Origin: Acanthococcus lagerstroemiae
Lineage: Eukaryota; Arthropoda; Insecta; Hemiptera; Eriococcidae
Direction: 5' to 3'
DNA: 64,000 nt
Assembly (NCBI GenBank): GCA_031841125.1
Contig: CM063110.1
Span: 25,043,626-25,107,625, forward strand
The translations under genes were made by a program, and so were the position numbers. A model generated the notes under the pieces. The model searched no databases. It was not told the DNA's origin and was given only the letters and a program-made list of their open reading frames with translations. Below are positions 23,540 through 34,293 of this stretch, in pieces. Within the stretch, counting starts at the first letter, position 1. Every line of letters begins with the position of its first letter.

Positions 23540-24484
23540 AAGGAAAACTCTCATGATCATATCCCTATCTTGAAAACTCTGGAAAGTAAAAATAAAAAGC
23601 AAAAACCCTACCCTATCGGGACCAATAATAAGAAAAAAGAGGATCTGTCGATAGCCACCCTAAATATAAGAACTTTGAAATCACAAGAAAATCTGTTAGA
23701 ACTAGAAGAAGCACTAGAAAATACAAACATCAGCATTTTAGGTTTACCAAAGGTTCGTAGGACAGGAAATAATATTCAAAATACACGATATGGAAACTTA
23801 TTATTCTACATCGGGGAACATGGTGGACAAGCCGGGGTAGGATTCATTATGAAGTCACACATAAAAAGAAAAGGCATATCAGATAGAATAGCTAAAATTA
23901 CAGTAAAAATAGGAAAGGAAAAAACTTTAACCATAATTCAAGTACATATATGCCTCCACAGGTACATCAAAAGAAATTACAATAGACGAATTTTATAACA
24001 AGCTATCGGATTCAATTTCGAACATGAAAAGGAACTTCAAACATCAATTTATTATAATGGGAGACTTCAACAGCCAAGTAGGGAGAGGAAAAAAAGAAGA
24101 ATCATAAATAATAGGAAAGTGTACTTATGGAAAACGTAACAAAAGTGGATGGAAATTAATGAGATTTTGCCAATCTAACAACCTGAAAATCTCAAGTACT
24201 TTCTTCAAAAAAAGAACGGGAAAACGATAGACTTGGATAGCCCCCAATATGGAGTACAAGATCCAATTGATTATATTTTAACACCAATAAACAACAATAA
24301 CATCTGGAATATCACTGCAGGACAAAGATTCAACTATAACACAGACCATAGGATAATTATATGTAAAATTATGAACAAGCGACACTTCAAGAAAATTGAG
24401 GATATGGGGAAAATAACAAAAGAAAGTTGGACTCAGTATCAAGAAAAAATTACAGGTAAATTATCAATGATAGGACAAAATTAG
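23540..24484 (+). pseudogene. LINE ORF2 N-terminal apurinic-type endonuclease domain, broken
   Basis: Recognisable pieces of the exonuclease-endonuclease-phosphatase fold: LSIATLNIRTL at about 23,647, ILGLPKVRRTGN at about 23,734, GQAGVGFIM at about 23,828, IIMGDFNSQVG at about 24,053 (carrying the catalytic GDFN), and DYIL plus TDHRII near 24,268-24,350. This domain nicks target DNA to prime reverse transcription. A frameshift at about 23,945 and stops at about 24,105 and 24,227 interrupt it. An expected glutamate of the early active site reads as K in LPKVRR (family consensus is SEVRR-like), a further sign of decay. Confidence 0.85.
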
Positions 24485-24813
24485 TAATTAGGAAATATAG
24501 AAGAACTGGATTCTCAAATAAAATATATAATAACAGAAGTAGACAAAACAACCAAGAAAAATATAACAAATATAACCCAAGGCAAACTACCTAAAAATAT
24601 TCAAGATCTAATTAATCAACGAGAAGAAATAAAAAGGAAAAAAAGGAAAAATGGTAAAGACAAAATATAATTGAGTATTATATGTAAAATCATCAAAAAT
24701 GAATTAAAAAACAAAAATAAAATAGAAACAACTATAAGAGAAATTTTAGAGACAACAAGAAGTACACAAAATATTAAGAAGAAATTATCCCTTGGAATTT
24801 AATGGATGACTCA

Positions 24814-25073
24814 TTTGAAGGGTACTGGGAAAAAAGGTTCAATGTCACAATTTTGTGTTTTTGAGAAAAATCTTTTTAAAGTTTGACATTCACCTTTATT
24901 TCCCTGTGCTACTCTTTTTTCTCCGGCTATTTTCAACCTCTTAAATAAAGTTTTTTCGGCGGATGAGTGCTTAGGATGATTCTACACTTTATCCTGAATC
25001 CAACGATGCCCATATCTTCGTTTTCAAAAAAATGTGACATTGAATCTTTTTTCCCTGTACCCTTCATTTAAGA
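24814..25073. mobile_element. 260-bp MITE inserted in LINE ORF2
   Basis: Inverted ends built on tgaagggtacNgggaaaaaa and ttcaatgtcaca occur at both ends (from 24,816, and reading inward from about 25,068). The 6-base flank gactca is present on both sides (24,808-24,813 and 25,074-25,079). Removing the insert plus one flank restores an uninterrupted LINE frame across the junction. I cannot name the superfamily. Confidence 0.8.
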
Positions 25074-25079
25074 GACTCA

Positions 25080-26600
25080 GAGGGAATAAAGTGGTATGAA
25101 AGACAAGAAATAAACGAAATAGCTACAAAATACTATATGGAACTATACAAAGACCCAGAAAAGACAAAATATACAAAAATAGAAATAGATAACCCGGAAC
25201 TCTATTTTTTGGAAACGGAAGCAAGACATATAGTTAAAGATTTGAAAAATAACAAAGCTCCTGGTGATGATAAAATAAGAAAGGAACATATAAAAAATTG
25301 AGGGAAAAAATTGGAAAACATCATCACACAATTATTCAATAACATTCTGGAAAGACAAAAAATACCCACAACATGGAAAACTTCGGAAATAATTTTGATT
25401 TTCAAAAAAGGGGAAAAGAATAACATCGAAAATTATCGCCTAATAAGTCTAAGCCAAACACTGTCAAAAATGTTCTCCAAACTTTTGGAAACAAGAATAA
25501 ACAAAAATCTCAACTACCATCAACCAAGAGAACAGGTGGGCTTCCGTAAGGGATATTCAACGATAGATCATTTGCATAACATAAACCAGCTAATTGAAAA
25601 AAGTATAGAATACCAAATCAGTATCTGCTTGGCCTTCGTGGATTGCAAAAAAGCATTCGATTCGATAAAACACAAATCAATATATCAAGCATTAATAAAT
25701 CAAGGAACACCAAACCAATTTATTAACATAATAATCATGGATATATACACAAATCTAAAAGCTAGAGTGATAACAGATGTAATAGGAAAATACTTTAATA
25801 TAGAAAAAGGCCTGAAACAGGGAGATCCGCTATCGCCAATATTATTTAGTAGTGTTCTGGAAGATGTAATCAAAAAATTAAATTGGGATGAAAGAGGGAT
25901 ATCAATAAATGGAAAAAAGTTGAATAACTTGAGGTTCGCGGATGATCTGGTAATAATAGCAGAAAATTATGGGGATTTAAAAGAAATGCTAGAAGAATTA
26001 AACACAATAGGAAAAGAAGCAGGAGTAGAAATCAATACAAAAAAAAAAATCTTGACCAACAATTCGGAACAACAACCAATAAAAATAAACAACCAAATAA
26101 TTGAAAATGTAAAAGAAGTGGTATATCTCGGCCAGTTAGTAACTCACAAACAAAACTGAAAATGAAGTGAACAGACGGATCAGTATTGCATGGGGCAAAT
26201 ATTGGGCATTTAAACATATTTTTAAAGGTCCTAATAATAACGAACTAAAAGCTGAAATATTTAATGCTTGCATTATCCCTGCTATAGCCTATGGTGCACA
26301 AACATGGTCATTAAATGAAGAAATATTACATGAAATAGAAGTCACCCAAAATAAAATGCAAAGATCAATACTAAAAATAAAATTAATAAACAAAATTAGC
26401 AACAAAATAAACGATAACAGATGGTCCTATTGACTTACTATGTGGAACCCATATAAAAAACGAAAAAAAGGACGACAGCCAACAAGATAGAAAGACGACA
26501 TAGTAAAACTGTTACAAAATAAACCGTACCAAAGAGTGACTATCGACAGAACAGAGTGGAACAGATTGGGAGAGGCCTATGCCCTAGACAGGGCCTGATA
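25080..26600 (+). pseudogene. LINE ORF2 reverse transcriptase domain, mildly broken
   Basis: Begins in the linker (NKAPGDDKI at about 25,252) and continues with NYRLISLSQTLSKMFS, VGFRKGYSTIDHL, CLAFVDCKKAFDSI, GLKQGDPLSPILF (about 25,810) and LRFADDLVIIAE with the catalytic FADD at 25,935-25,946. Then come VVYLGQLV, AYGAQTWSLN (about 26,287) and the C-terminal RTEWNRLGEAYAL at about 26,550. All RT motifs from fingers to thumb are present. The breaks are an in-frame stop at about 25,301, a frame change near 26,158 and stops around 26,433-26,490. Compared with the endonuclease part this domain is better preserved. Confidence 0.9.
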
Positions 26601-26676
26601 GGAATAGAATTCAAATTAAACTGTAATAACCATAATTTAAGCTAGCCATATTCCTGTTAAAATAAAGGCTATTATT

Positions 26677-26820
26677 AGTGGAACTATGCGCTCCTCATCC
26701 CCCGCTCTGCCCTTGATCTGGTGCCTGTCTTCCCCTCCCGTTTTCTGTCATCTTTTCCTTCGTCCTTCTCCCACTCCCCACTCAAAAATTATTTTTGTTA
26801 GTTTTTAAAAATTTAATTGT
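26677..26820. repeat. Repeat Y, copy 1, right part
   Basis: Continues repeat Y after the LINE: cccccgctctgccctt at about 26,699 and attatttttgttag at about 26,788 match 50,107 and 50,163 in copy 2. The first 9 bases are the right copy of the LINE target duplication. Confidence 0.7.
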
Positions 26821-26905
26821 GCATCCTGTCCCTCCCTGTCAATGGGACCCACGGGTACCTGTTGGGGGACTCAAATATAAAACAGATAAATAAAATTGAA
26901 AAAAT
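26815..26905 (+). mobile_element. Possible LINE 3' UTR remnant
   Basis: The text tacctgttgggggactcaaa followed by ataaaacagataaataaaat and an A-run looks like the short 3' UTR and tail of a Jockey-type LINE. There is no coding part attached, so this is weak. Confidence 0.3.
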
Positions 26906-28784
26906 AGTCAATATTCCACGAATTCTATTTTTTAGACGAGTTCCGCGGACAATAAGTCCTACACAACCCTACGTCACTCTTCACCCTTCTAATCGCAAGT
27001 AGCACAACTATCTACTTTATTAATTATAGTATTACGCACTCTATTAAATAATAATTATGATACAGCCGACGATGTACGACAGCGAAAATCGTAGGTGAAC
27101 TAAATACTGAACGCATTCCAGCGTTACTGCGTATTGATTATCTTACGCGGAAAACAGAAAATTACTTGAGTTTTATCTCCAATCTTGATTTTCCAGAGCC
27201 TTACAGCCGAGAAACGGCTTTATTTGGCCAAATATTAATTGGCTGCGCTGGCAGCAGGAACTTTCCCCAAAACGGGATTGTGTTTCCTGCATTCCTGCTC
27301 CAGAGTATTCCAAAGTGTGGAAAAATTTGCAGGTCTATACGTGTCCGCGAATACGACGAATGTTAAATTGGCCGAGGGCAAACAAGTCCTAAATCTTAAA
27401 TACGAATAATTTTGTCCATCAACCCCCGAGAGAATACGCGATGCTCAAGTACCCTTATTGACTTACTCGCCGTCTTCGTATTTTATAATCCGCGTTTCCG
27501 TTGTTGCATTTTTATGCGTATGAAGCAGCGCAGGCGTGCTCATCGCGGTTCGGAAAGGTGGTAGGTATTTTTTTGAAAGCCAACTTTTGACATGTACTAG
27601 TTGCTTTAATGTTGCAACTTCAACTTAATGCTTCAGTGTTTTTCAAGTGAAGCGCCGACAATAGGATAATGTAGACGTTTCTTTTTTTCGTTGTTGAAAA
27701 ATGTTCTCAGTCGAAATATTTTTTACGTACTCTGCGACAGCGAGGCTCCGCATGGTGTAGCACCGGTGAGTATTTTTTTTTACGTTAATTTTTTCCCCTT
27801 TTAACTCGGCTAGCTGCTGGAAACCGATTACACCTAACTGCGAATATTTTGCAGAACAAATCTTTCTCGTTTTATTGCGCGTATACTTACATGCGGGTAT
27901 AACAAAGTTTATATAGTTTTTATACATGGAGCCGGCAAATTATTTTTGCTCGCCGACATCCCACAAACGAGTCGGCGTGATTTATTCGTCAAATCGTGAC
28001 TTCGTTTACATCGTGCTCTAAATATCAAGTGTCGTAATATCGTTTACATTCTTTACAATGTGCTTTTGGCTTTGCCAGTGCCTAAGTGTACTGCACTTCG
28101 AGAATTCAAAATTTCCCGCCGAGTCCGTTCGATACGCATTTGTAGATTAAAGCTCGACCGCGGAGGCGGGAAAAGGAAGCGACGGAAAAATGATATTAAA
28201 TACAAATTACGCTTTGTAAGGTCTCAACGCCGGTGACTGTTCTCAGATTTTCGATGTAACACGCGGTTAATGAGATACTTCGCCCACGTACGCGAGCTGA
28301 ATCGTGAAAAGTACAGACAGAAGGTATAATATAATTTCGAATCCAAAGTAGGTGTCCCTGCGGAAAGATTACCCGCGGCCAAAATTGCTCTTGTAAAATT
28401 TTAACGACTGCTAGCGAATGTTTGGCAAAACCCACTCGAAAGAAAGAGTTCAACATTTTCGCCTTCCAATGATTACAATCTGGCGAGTGTGTTGTCTTCT
28501 TCCTAAATTGAACTCTGAGTTTGATATAATTGAGGACCAACGGATAGGTCGATACCTAGCATGTTTTACCTTTCTTTTAAATATTTTTTGTCAGTGGAGG
28601 TAGGAGTAGTTCGTATCAATTCGACCAATTCGAACCAAGGTATTAAACATTTCAGTTGAAACCTGAAAACAAACTTTACACTATTCACCCAATGCAATAG
28701 GGATTTGTTTTGAATATTCGAATGTTCACTCGTTCACTGTAGAATATGCTGTAGAATGTAGACCTATGATGAAAAGGTACATTG
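26906..28784. other. Long unassigned stretch, possibly unique sequence
   Basis: Nearly 1.9 kb with higher GC than the transposon debris and no match to any repeat in the window. The short open frames on both strands (for example minus 28,196-28,540) have no recognisable motif. It may be ordinary intergenic or intronic host DNA. Confidence 0.5.
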
Positions 28785-28965
28785 ATATATAGGGTGTCTC
28801 TTTTGCAATGACTCCCTTTCCACCTAGTAAGTAGGCAACCTATCTCAACAATATGTATATATGTTCGCATACTCTTAATTTAGAGGGGCGGAGTTCTGGT
28901 CAAACTTTGAAAAGTTTTCTATGTTAGAATTTTTTTCTTCTTCTCATGACTGGAGATAGACAGAA
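28785..28965. repeat. Repeat X, short third copy
   Basis: From tagggtgtctc through taggcaacctatctcaacaa and gaaaagttttct to a catgactgg box. It matches 32,910-32,990 joined to 34,102-34,335, so it lacks both the LINE and the 135-bp MITE present in the left arm of repeat X. A perfect short hairpin (ccaggtcgc, then gcgacctgg) lies just beyond, at 28,970-28,990. Confidence 0.75.
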
Positions 28966-29202
28966 CAAGCCAGGTCGCTTGGCGACCTGGTAATAGGGTC
29001 GACCTTTCAGCTGAAGTCTGGGGGGCTATTCCACAAACCGACTTCGAACAAAAAGTACGATCGCACTTGGACGCTGTAAAGCGTAAGGGAACCGGCCAGC
29101 AAAATCTGTTTTTTGCGAACACGTGATTCTAAGTTCAAGAGTCATGCAGAAACGATATGTCATAGCGTTTACTGATAAGCTGTGATCAACGTGAGTACAC
29201 AT

Positions 29203-29724
29203 CAGAGGCGAAACTTGACTTTCAGTAAGGGGGGGGGGTGAAGGAGGAAAATTTACCGACAAATATTTTTTGAGAACCAAAAATTCGCCGACAAAACATT
29301 TTAACAATTTGAAAATTTGCCGATTTTTCAATCAAAATATTTCCTAATTAAAAAAACAATGATAATAATATAACAGAAGCAAAATATAGGCCCCGAGACT
29401 AAGTTTTGAGAACGTCCTTGTACCCTCAAAAAAGTGTGCCTTTTTCTACTTTTTATTTTTCTTCCTTCTTTCGTTCCTCTTCTTACCTTATTTTTGAAGC
29501 ACCTGTTTTATAGTGAGCCACTTGAGACAACTTATGTAAAACTTTTAGGACTCTTTCAGACTTCTCTGAGACTTCAAAGATCTTCCGAGTTTGTTCAAGA
29601 CTTTTTCAGGTTTCATTAGAACATTATACATTAGAAAATGAAAAATTCAAATGAACAGTTTCAAAATTTGCCGACTGTCAAATTATTGGGGGTTTTCATC
29701 CCCCCCCCATAGTTCCGTCCCGGT
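29203..29724. mobile_element. hAT-like family A, left unit of the compound element
   Basis: G-rich tract at 29,227-29,238, tcgccgacaaa boxes at about 29,287 and a matching C-rich tract ending ccccatagttccgtcccg near 29,724. About 270 bases (29,360-29,630) with no match in other copies interrupt the middle. Confidence 0.7.
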
Positions 29725-30050
29725 AAATGCAGATTGGAACCTTCCCCCAAGCACTCACATTTGCGCGCATGAGCATACCTTAGTCTGGAAGGATATTAGG
29801 AATACTTGAGAGGAACACACAATTTCCTTTACACATTAAGGTGGTTGTTATTTACTCTTGGTGATCTTTTTTTCTGAATTTCCTCTGATTCGTCTCCATA
29901 ATTGGTTCCAATGAAAAAAAAACTAAAAAAACTAAAAAAAAACTACAAAGTTTCAAGTTGATCGAATTTAGAGGAATCCGTGCCACAGGCTCCCTTTCGT
30001 TCTTATGGGAAAAACACATGGAGTTTCGACTTTTGTTCCAGACTAAAATT
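29725..30050. repeat. Inverted copy of the 15.9-16.2 kb repeat
   Basis: Reverse complement of 15,880-16,240, about 80-85% identical by eye, beginning with aaatgcagattggaacctt. It adjoins a hAT-like terminus in both places. Confidence 0.8.
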
Positions 30051-30785
30051 ACCTCCTATATTCACTAGGACCAGAGCACGTAAATTAAATAATAGAACAT
30101 TTGCTATCGGATTGTGGCATTGGAAAATAAGTCTTTTGTTTTCAACTTTTAGACAGCTTCGTAGCCATGGGGGCAAGCTAAGGCTGAGCCCCCTCTAAAG
30201 GTATCGTGAGCCCCCAGGCAGAGATACCACCATTTAAAAAATCATCATTACACCAGGCCCCTAGCCAGAGTGGTGCTAGGGGATACTGAGCACCCCTAAC
30301 GCTTGCCGGAGCCTCCCCTAGCAATATTTCTTGAATAAAATTAACGAATTCCTTCTATTTTTCTCGCTAGTTTTGTTCAAAACTTTTCGTTCCACTACAT
30401 TCTAAACTTGTCAACACTGATTTTGCTTTGAAAGATATAAGAATCGTATGTTTGTCGTTCTTTATTCGTGACGTGTCACAAAGAAAGGGCCCGAGTGTAC
30501 ATCCAGCAGTTTCAGACACACAGGCCTTTTTCTTGTGTCACATTACAATATTCACAAACACAGTGGTAGACTCGCGATCCAGTTCACATTGAATATCGAT
30601 GGCTAAATGCCTGAATGGCTGTTTGAGAACTGATAACTTGATAAGCCCACAGAAATACATTTTTTCTACTTCCAAAAGTTTGAAATTTTGATCTTTCTAA
30701 GCACGATCTATTCAATTTTTTTTCAATGGGTTGTCGGTAAGTTGAATCACCAGACTTGATTATGAATTTTGAGACCAAATTCAAT

Positions 30786-31060
30786 CAGTGGCGTAGCCAG
30801 GATTTTCCGGAGGGGAGGAGGGGGGCAAAGTAAGATTTTCAAGGGAGACAAAGTCGAAAATTGAAGTATTTTTTAAAAATCGCCGCGATATTGAAGGACT
30901 ATTGTATGAAAATGAAGGTAAAATTACTACCTACTCGAGCGAACATTTTTCGAAAAAACGTGTTTTAAAGCGAAACATGGCTCATTTTTGCATATTTTAC
31001 ATTCTATTTCAGGTGCTTTGGGGGGACATTCGCCCCCTTTGCCCCCGAGCTGTACCACTG
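30786..31060. mobile_element. hAT-like MITE with CAGTGGCGTAGC end
   Basis: Left end CAGTGGCGTAGCCAGG; right end ctgtaccactg, which is eroded. The interior shares ttttcaagggaga and aatcgccg boxes with the MITE at 36,154-36,315. No matching 8-bp flanks are visible. A G-rich/C-rich pair lies just inside the ends. Confidence 0.65.
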
Positions 31061-31237
31061 CCTCGTAGAACTCCTCATATTATATACTATGTGTATCCTC
31101 AAGCCCCCCCCCCCGCTGGTAAACAGTCAGCACCACCTACCGCAAATAACTGGCTACTGCCCCTGCGTTTAGATTTTAATAAAATGTTCAACTTTCTTAA
31201 ATTTTAGGCTGTAGGTGAAACAGAGAATCTAGAAAGA

Positions 31238-31664
31238 ACAGAATAGTCATTGAAATTCGAAATTCAACGTTTGCTACTGTCTTCCACATCTCAGTTTTTT
31301 TTTCAACCTTTCAGATAACGTTCGATACTTAGCTTGAAACCTTCGGCTTTTGACTGACTAGTCTCAGACAGGAGTCTCGGGTGCTCCATTTTTCAGGAAT
31401 GAAATGTGATTTTCAGTTTGGGGAGGTGAAGAAGAAAAATTTGCCGATAAATATTTTTTGAAAACTAAAAATTCGCCGACAAAATCTTTTAAAAATTAAA
31501 AATTTGCCGATTTTTTAATCGAAATATTTTTTTAATTGAAAAAAATAAATAAATAAGCAAACATTCATAAAAAATGGAAAATTCAAATAAGCTGTTTCAA
31601 AATTTGCCGACTGCTAAATTATGGGGGGGGGGTCAACCCCCACACCCCTATAGTTTTGTCTCTG
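31238..31664. mobile_element. Right end of the compound hAT element with shared upstream segment
   Basis: 31,238-31,393 matches 50,501-50,673, including aacgttcgatacttagcttg. 31,394-31,664 is the family-A unit with its right terminus at 31,664. Homology with the 50-kb copy ends exactly at the terminus. Confidence 0.75.
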
Positions 31665-31672
31665 GTACACAT

Positions 31673-32104
31673 TTTAAAATTGGGGGTCCAATTCTGAACA
31701 ATTCTACTTTTTACGCTCTATCCAACGATACTAATAACTCATTTTGGTCACAAATGTAGGTTGGTTCACACCGACCCTAATTCCAGCCAGAATCATGCAC
31801 AATAATATTACAAACCTCACAAAATGAATTCCTTTCATCGATTCCTTATGTTGATACCCAGAGACTGTAAGCACGATGTAAAACCATCTTCGTATCTGTT
31901 TCTTTTACATACGATTACGTTCACTTTTACATTTAAAACCACAAGCGCCACTGTCGAAAGCAAACGCGATTTATTCTCGTGTATCTCGTTTGTTAGTCCA
32001 GGTACTCGTACTTACATTTTACACCGCAAGCGCCACTATTGCGTTAGGTCGAACTTTACCACTACTTTTTCATCGTATAAGGCTCGGCCGCGCCGATCCT
32101 AAAA
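31673..32104. other. Unassigned stretch
   Basis: No supported gene or repeat. Contains two similar boxes, gcaagcgccactattgcg and aagcgccactgtcg (about 32,027 and 31,945), which may be a local duplication. Confidence 0.45.
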
Positions 32105-32400
32105 ACGGTACCAGTAGGTAATAGTAGAGGGCAGTTGTGGTAACCACAGGAAGAAAAAAAATTGTCGGAATCGGTTCAATAGTATGTTCATAAAATCAAT
32201 GTTAGAGCACATTATATCAGAAAACATTCACATTTTTTTCAATTTTCCGCGAAACTTGCCATCTTGAACTATTGTTTTTTTATTTGCAATAGATTGTACA
32301 TTAAATTTTCCATAAAATAAGTCATTAGCAATTTTCTTTTATCTGGATTAGAACTGCTCAAAATGGATAATTATTTTCATTGGTACCTGACACGCACCTT
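32105..32400. repeat. Repeat X, partial copy in direct orientation
   Basis: From ggtaccagtaggtaatagta through cggttcaatag, tatatcagaaaa and cataaaataagtcattagca. It matches 34,338-34,580 in the same orientation and 40,360-40,600 inverted. Confidence 0.75.
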
Positions 32401-32991
32401 TTTACTAAATATCTTCATACATTCTCTTTTCATTCGCTTTCCACTCAATTTTTTGTCTGCTTTTTTTCATTCTAAATTACTTACTACCCGCCTCCTTATA
32501 CAAGTCTAGAAACCAAATGAAGAGAAACTGTGCACCATATAGTTTCATTAGTAATAATTCATGCGTACTGCAATACAGAACTATATGCCAATTTTCTCCA
32601 TCTAACTCACTGAAGCCAACTCACTTTAGCACACGGTCTAGATGAGCCACGGAGCGGGTCAGCTAGTACTATTATCTAGTGCTAGAGTATGCTAGAGTAT
32701 TGTCCATACTTGATGCTGAGCCTCTACGTGTCACAAATTGATCAGTATTTCTCCCACTGAAAGTAGAGACCTAAAGTGAACAAACACGTGTTAAGATGTT
32801 GGAATCCAAACTTTTGTTATTCAGAATATCCCTCAAGAAGATCATCTTTGCCAGACATCTTCTATTTTTTAGAGTCAGGATTTCAAAGCCAACCAAGAGT
32901 TCTTTATACAGGGTGTCTCATACAATAACTTCCCTTCCATCTGGTTATTAGGCAACCTACTCCGACAATATGTAGATATGTTTGCATACTC

Positions 32992-34101
32992 TGACTATCG
33001 ACCATTTATTTACCGTTAACATACTGATAGAAAAAAGCAACGAATACCAACTGGATCTCTAACTCGCCTTTATTGACTTTAAAAAAGCTTTCGACACAGT
33101 GAACCATGGATTTATGGTAAAGGCACTAATAGAACAGGACATTCTAAAACAATTCGTATCAATAATCACAGATATGTATTCTAACCTGAAGGCAAGAATT
33201 ATCACAGATGTAAAAGGAGATTATTTTGAAATAGGAAGAGAGGTAAAACAGGAGGATCCCTTATCACCAATAATCTTTATTGCAATCCTAGAAAAAATAT
33301 TTAGACAATTAAACTGGGGGGAAAAGAGTTTAAAAATTAAGGAGAAAAATTTAAACAATCTAAGATTTGCGGACGATGTGGTGCTAATAGCGGACAACTT
33401 GGAACCTCTAAAAGAAATGATAAGTGAACTACGTAACGAAAGCAAAAAGGCTGGTCTGGAATTAAATTACACAAAAACAAAGATTCTCTCAAAATACTCA
33501 GAAGTAATTATAGAAGAAAACTATACAGAAACTATTAAGGAAATAATTTATTTAGGTCAACTCATCTCCCTCGATGACAAAACCACAAAAGAAGTCAACA
33601 GAAGAATATCCCTCGGGTGGAAAAAATTTTGGAATCTATAAACAATTATAAAAGGCCTTTATTGTTTAACACGAAAAAGCCAAATATTTAACAGCTGCAT
33701 TCTCCCCACCATAACAAACGGAGCCCAAACGTGGACTCTGTCAAACAAGATAGGAAATAAATTGAAAGTTACCCACAATTCTATGGAACGTTCTATTTTA
33801 GGTATAAAAATCCGCGATAAAATAAAACTTCCTGAAATAAAAAACTCACTCAAAAACAACCTCGGTATCTTGGAAGAAGTGCGGAGAAAAATTTGGGATT
33901 GGGCCGGGCACGTATCGAGACTAAACGATGGATGCTGGAAGGGGGGATAAGCACCTGAACCCCCAATAAAACAAGAAAACGAAGCAAACAAAAGGCAACC
34001 CTATAGTCAACTTCTTGCAAAACAAACAGTTCGAGAGCGTGGCTCGCGACCAACTGGAGTGGCGGAGGCTGAGAGAGACCTTTGTCCAAAAGGCAGTAAT
34101 G
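32992..34101 (+). mobile_element. Endonuclease-RT LINE fragment inserted in repeat X
   Basis: 5'-truncated within the RT. Frames give TIDHLFTVNILIEKSNEYQ (32,999), LAFIDFKKAFDTVNHGFM, VKQEDPLSPIIF (the usual QGDPLSP reads QEDPLSP), and LRFADDVVLIAD with FADD at 33,366-33,377. These are followed by IIYLGQLI, TNGAQTWTLSNK (about 33,717), WDWAGHVSRL (about 33,898) and the C-terminal QLEWRRLRETF near 34,050. The main RT frame is open from 33,099 to 33,641 (180 codons), and stops follow at about 33,641 and 33,948. The 3' UTR is missing or very short. It belongs to the same broad family as the element at 22,291-26,676. Confidence 0.9.
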
Positions 34102-34158
34102 TGTACTTTTGAAGGGACTGAGTTAAGGTCAAATTTTGAAAAGTTTTCTACCTGAAGC

Positions 34159-34293
34159 CTGGTCCAGTTAAGAAACATAATTTTTTCACGGCGCTGATAA
34201 CGTGTTCTTGAACTCGTCCTTCCCCTCCAACTTCAAAATGCCCATTGTCAATGTGTATTGCAGATTGCAAATTATGTTTCTTCACTGGACCAG
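34159..34293. mobile_element. 135-bp MITE inside repeat X, left arm
   Basis: Inverted ends CTGGTCCAGTTAAGAAACAT and its complement at the right end. The short X copy at 28.9 kb lacks it, so it is an insertion rather than part of X. Confidence 0.8.

Larger units (their letters stand above)
22291..26676 (+). mobile_element. Nearly full-length endonuclease-RT LINE, 4.1 kb plus a nested MITE
   Basis: It is flanked by a 9-bp target duplication agtggaact at 22,282-22,290 and 26,677-26,685. An unfilled version of the site survives in repeat Y copy 2 near 50,090. Order: 5' UTR (about 22,291-22,476), ORF1, ORF2 endonuclease, ORF2 reverse transcriptase, and a short 3' UTR ending aaataaaggctattatt. Both ORFs carry frameshifts and stops, and a 260-bp MITE sits in ORF2, so it is inactive. 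The domain order and sequence style resemble insect elements annotated as endonuclease-reverse transcriptase. I cannot assign the clade securely (RTE-like is my guess). Confidence 0.92.
29203..31664. mobile_element. Compound hAT-like element, 2.46 kb
   Basis: Outer ends are CAGAGGCGAAACTTGAC at 29,203 and, on the minus strand, CAGAGACAAAACTATAGGG at 31,664. The flanks carry a perfect 8-bp duplication gtacacat at 29,195-29,202 and 31,665-31,672. Inside are two family-A units in direct orientation (29,203-29,724 and 31,394-31,664), a repeat copy (29,725-30,050) and a separate MITE (30,786-31,060). The stretch just before the right unit is also found next to the right unit of the copy at 50.5 kb, which supports the interior having travelled with the ends. 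No transposase frame was recognised. Confidence 0.7.

Noticed and set aside
28196..28540. A 114-codon minus frame in the unassigned 27-28.8 kb region.
   Set aside because: No motif, no splice-site context and no repeat support; chance is as likely as a gene.
28970..28990. Perfect ccaggtcgc/gcgacctgg hairpin as a regulatory element or terminator.
   Set aside because: Too short to be meaningful alone, with no gene beside it.
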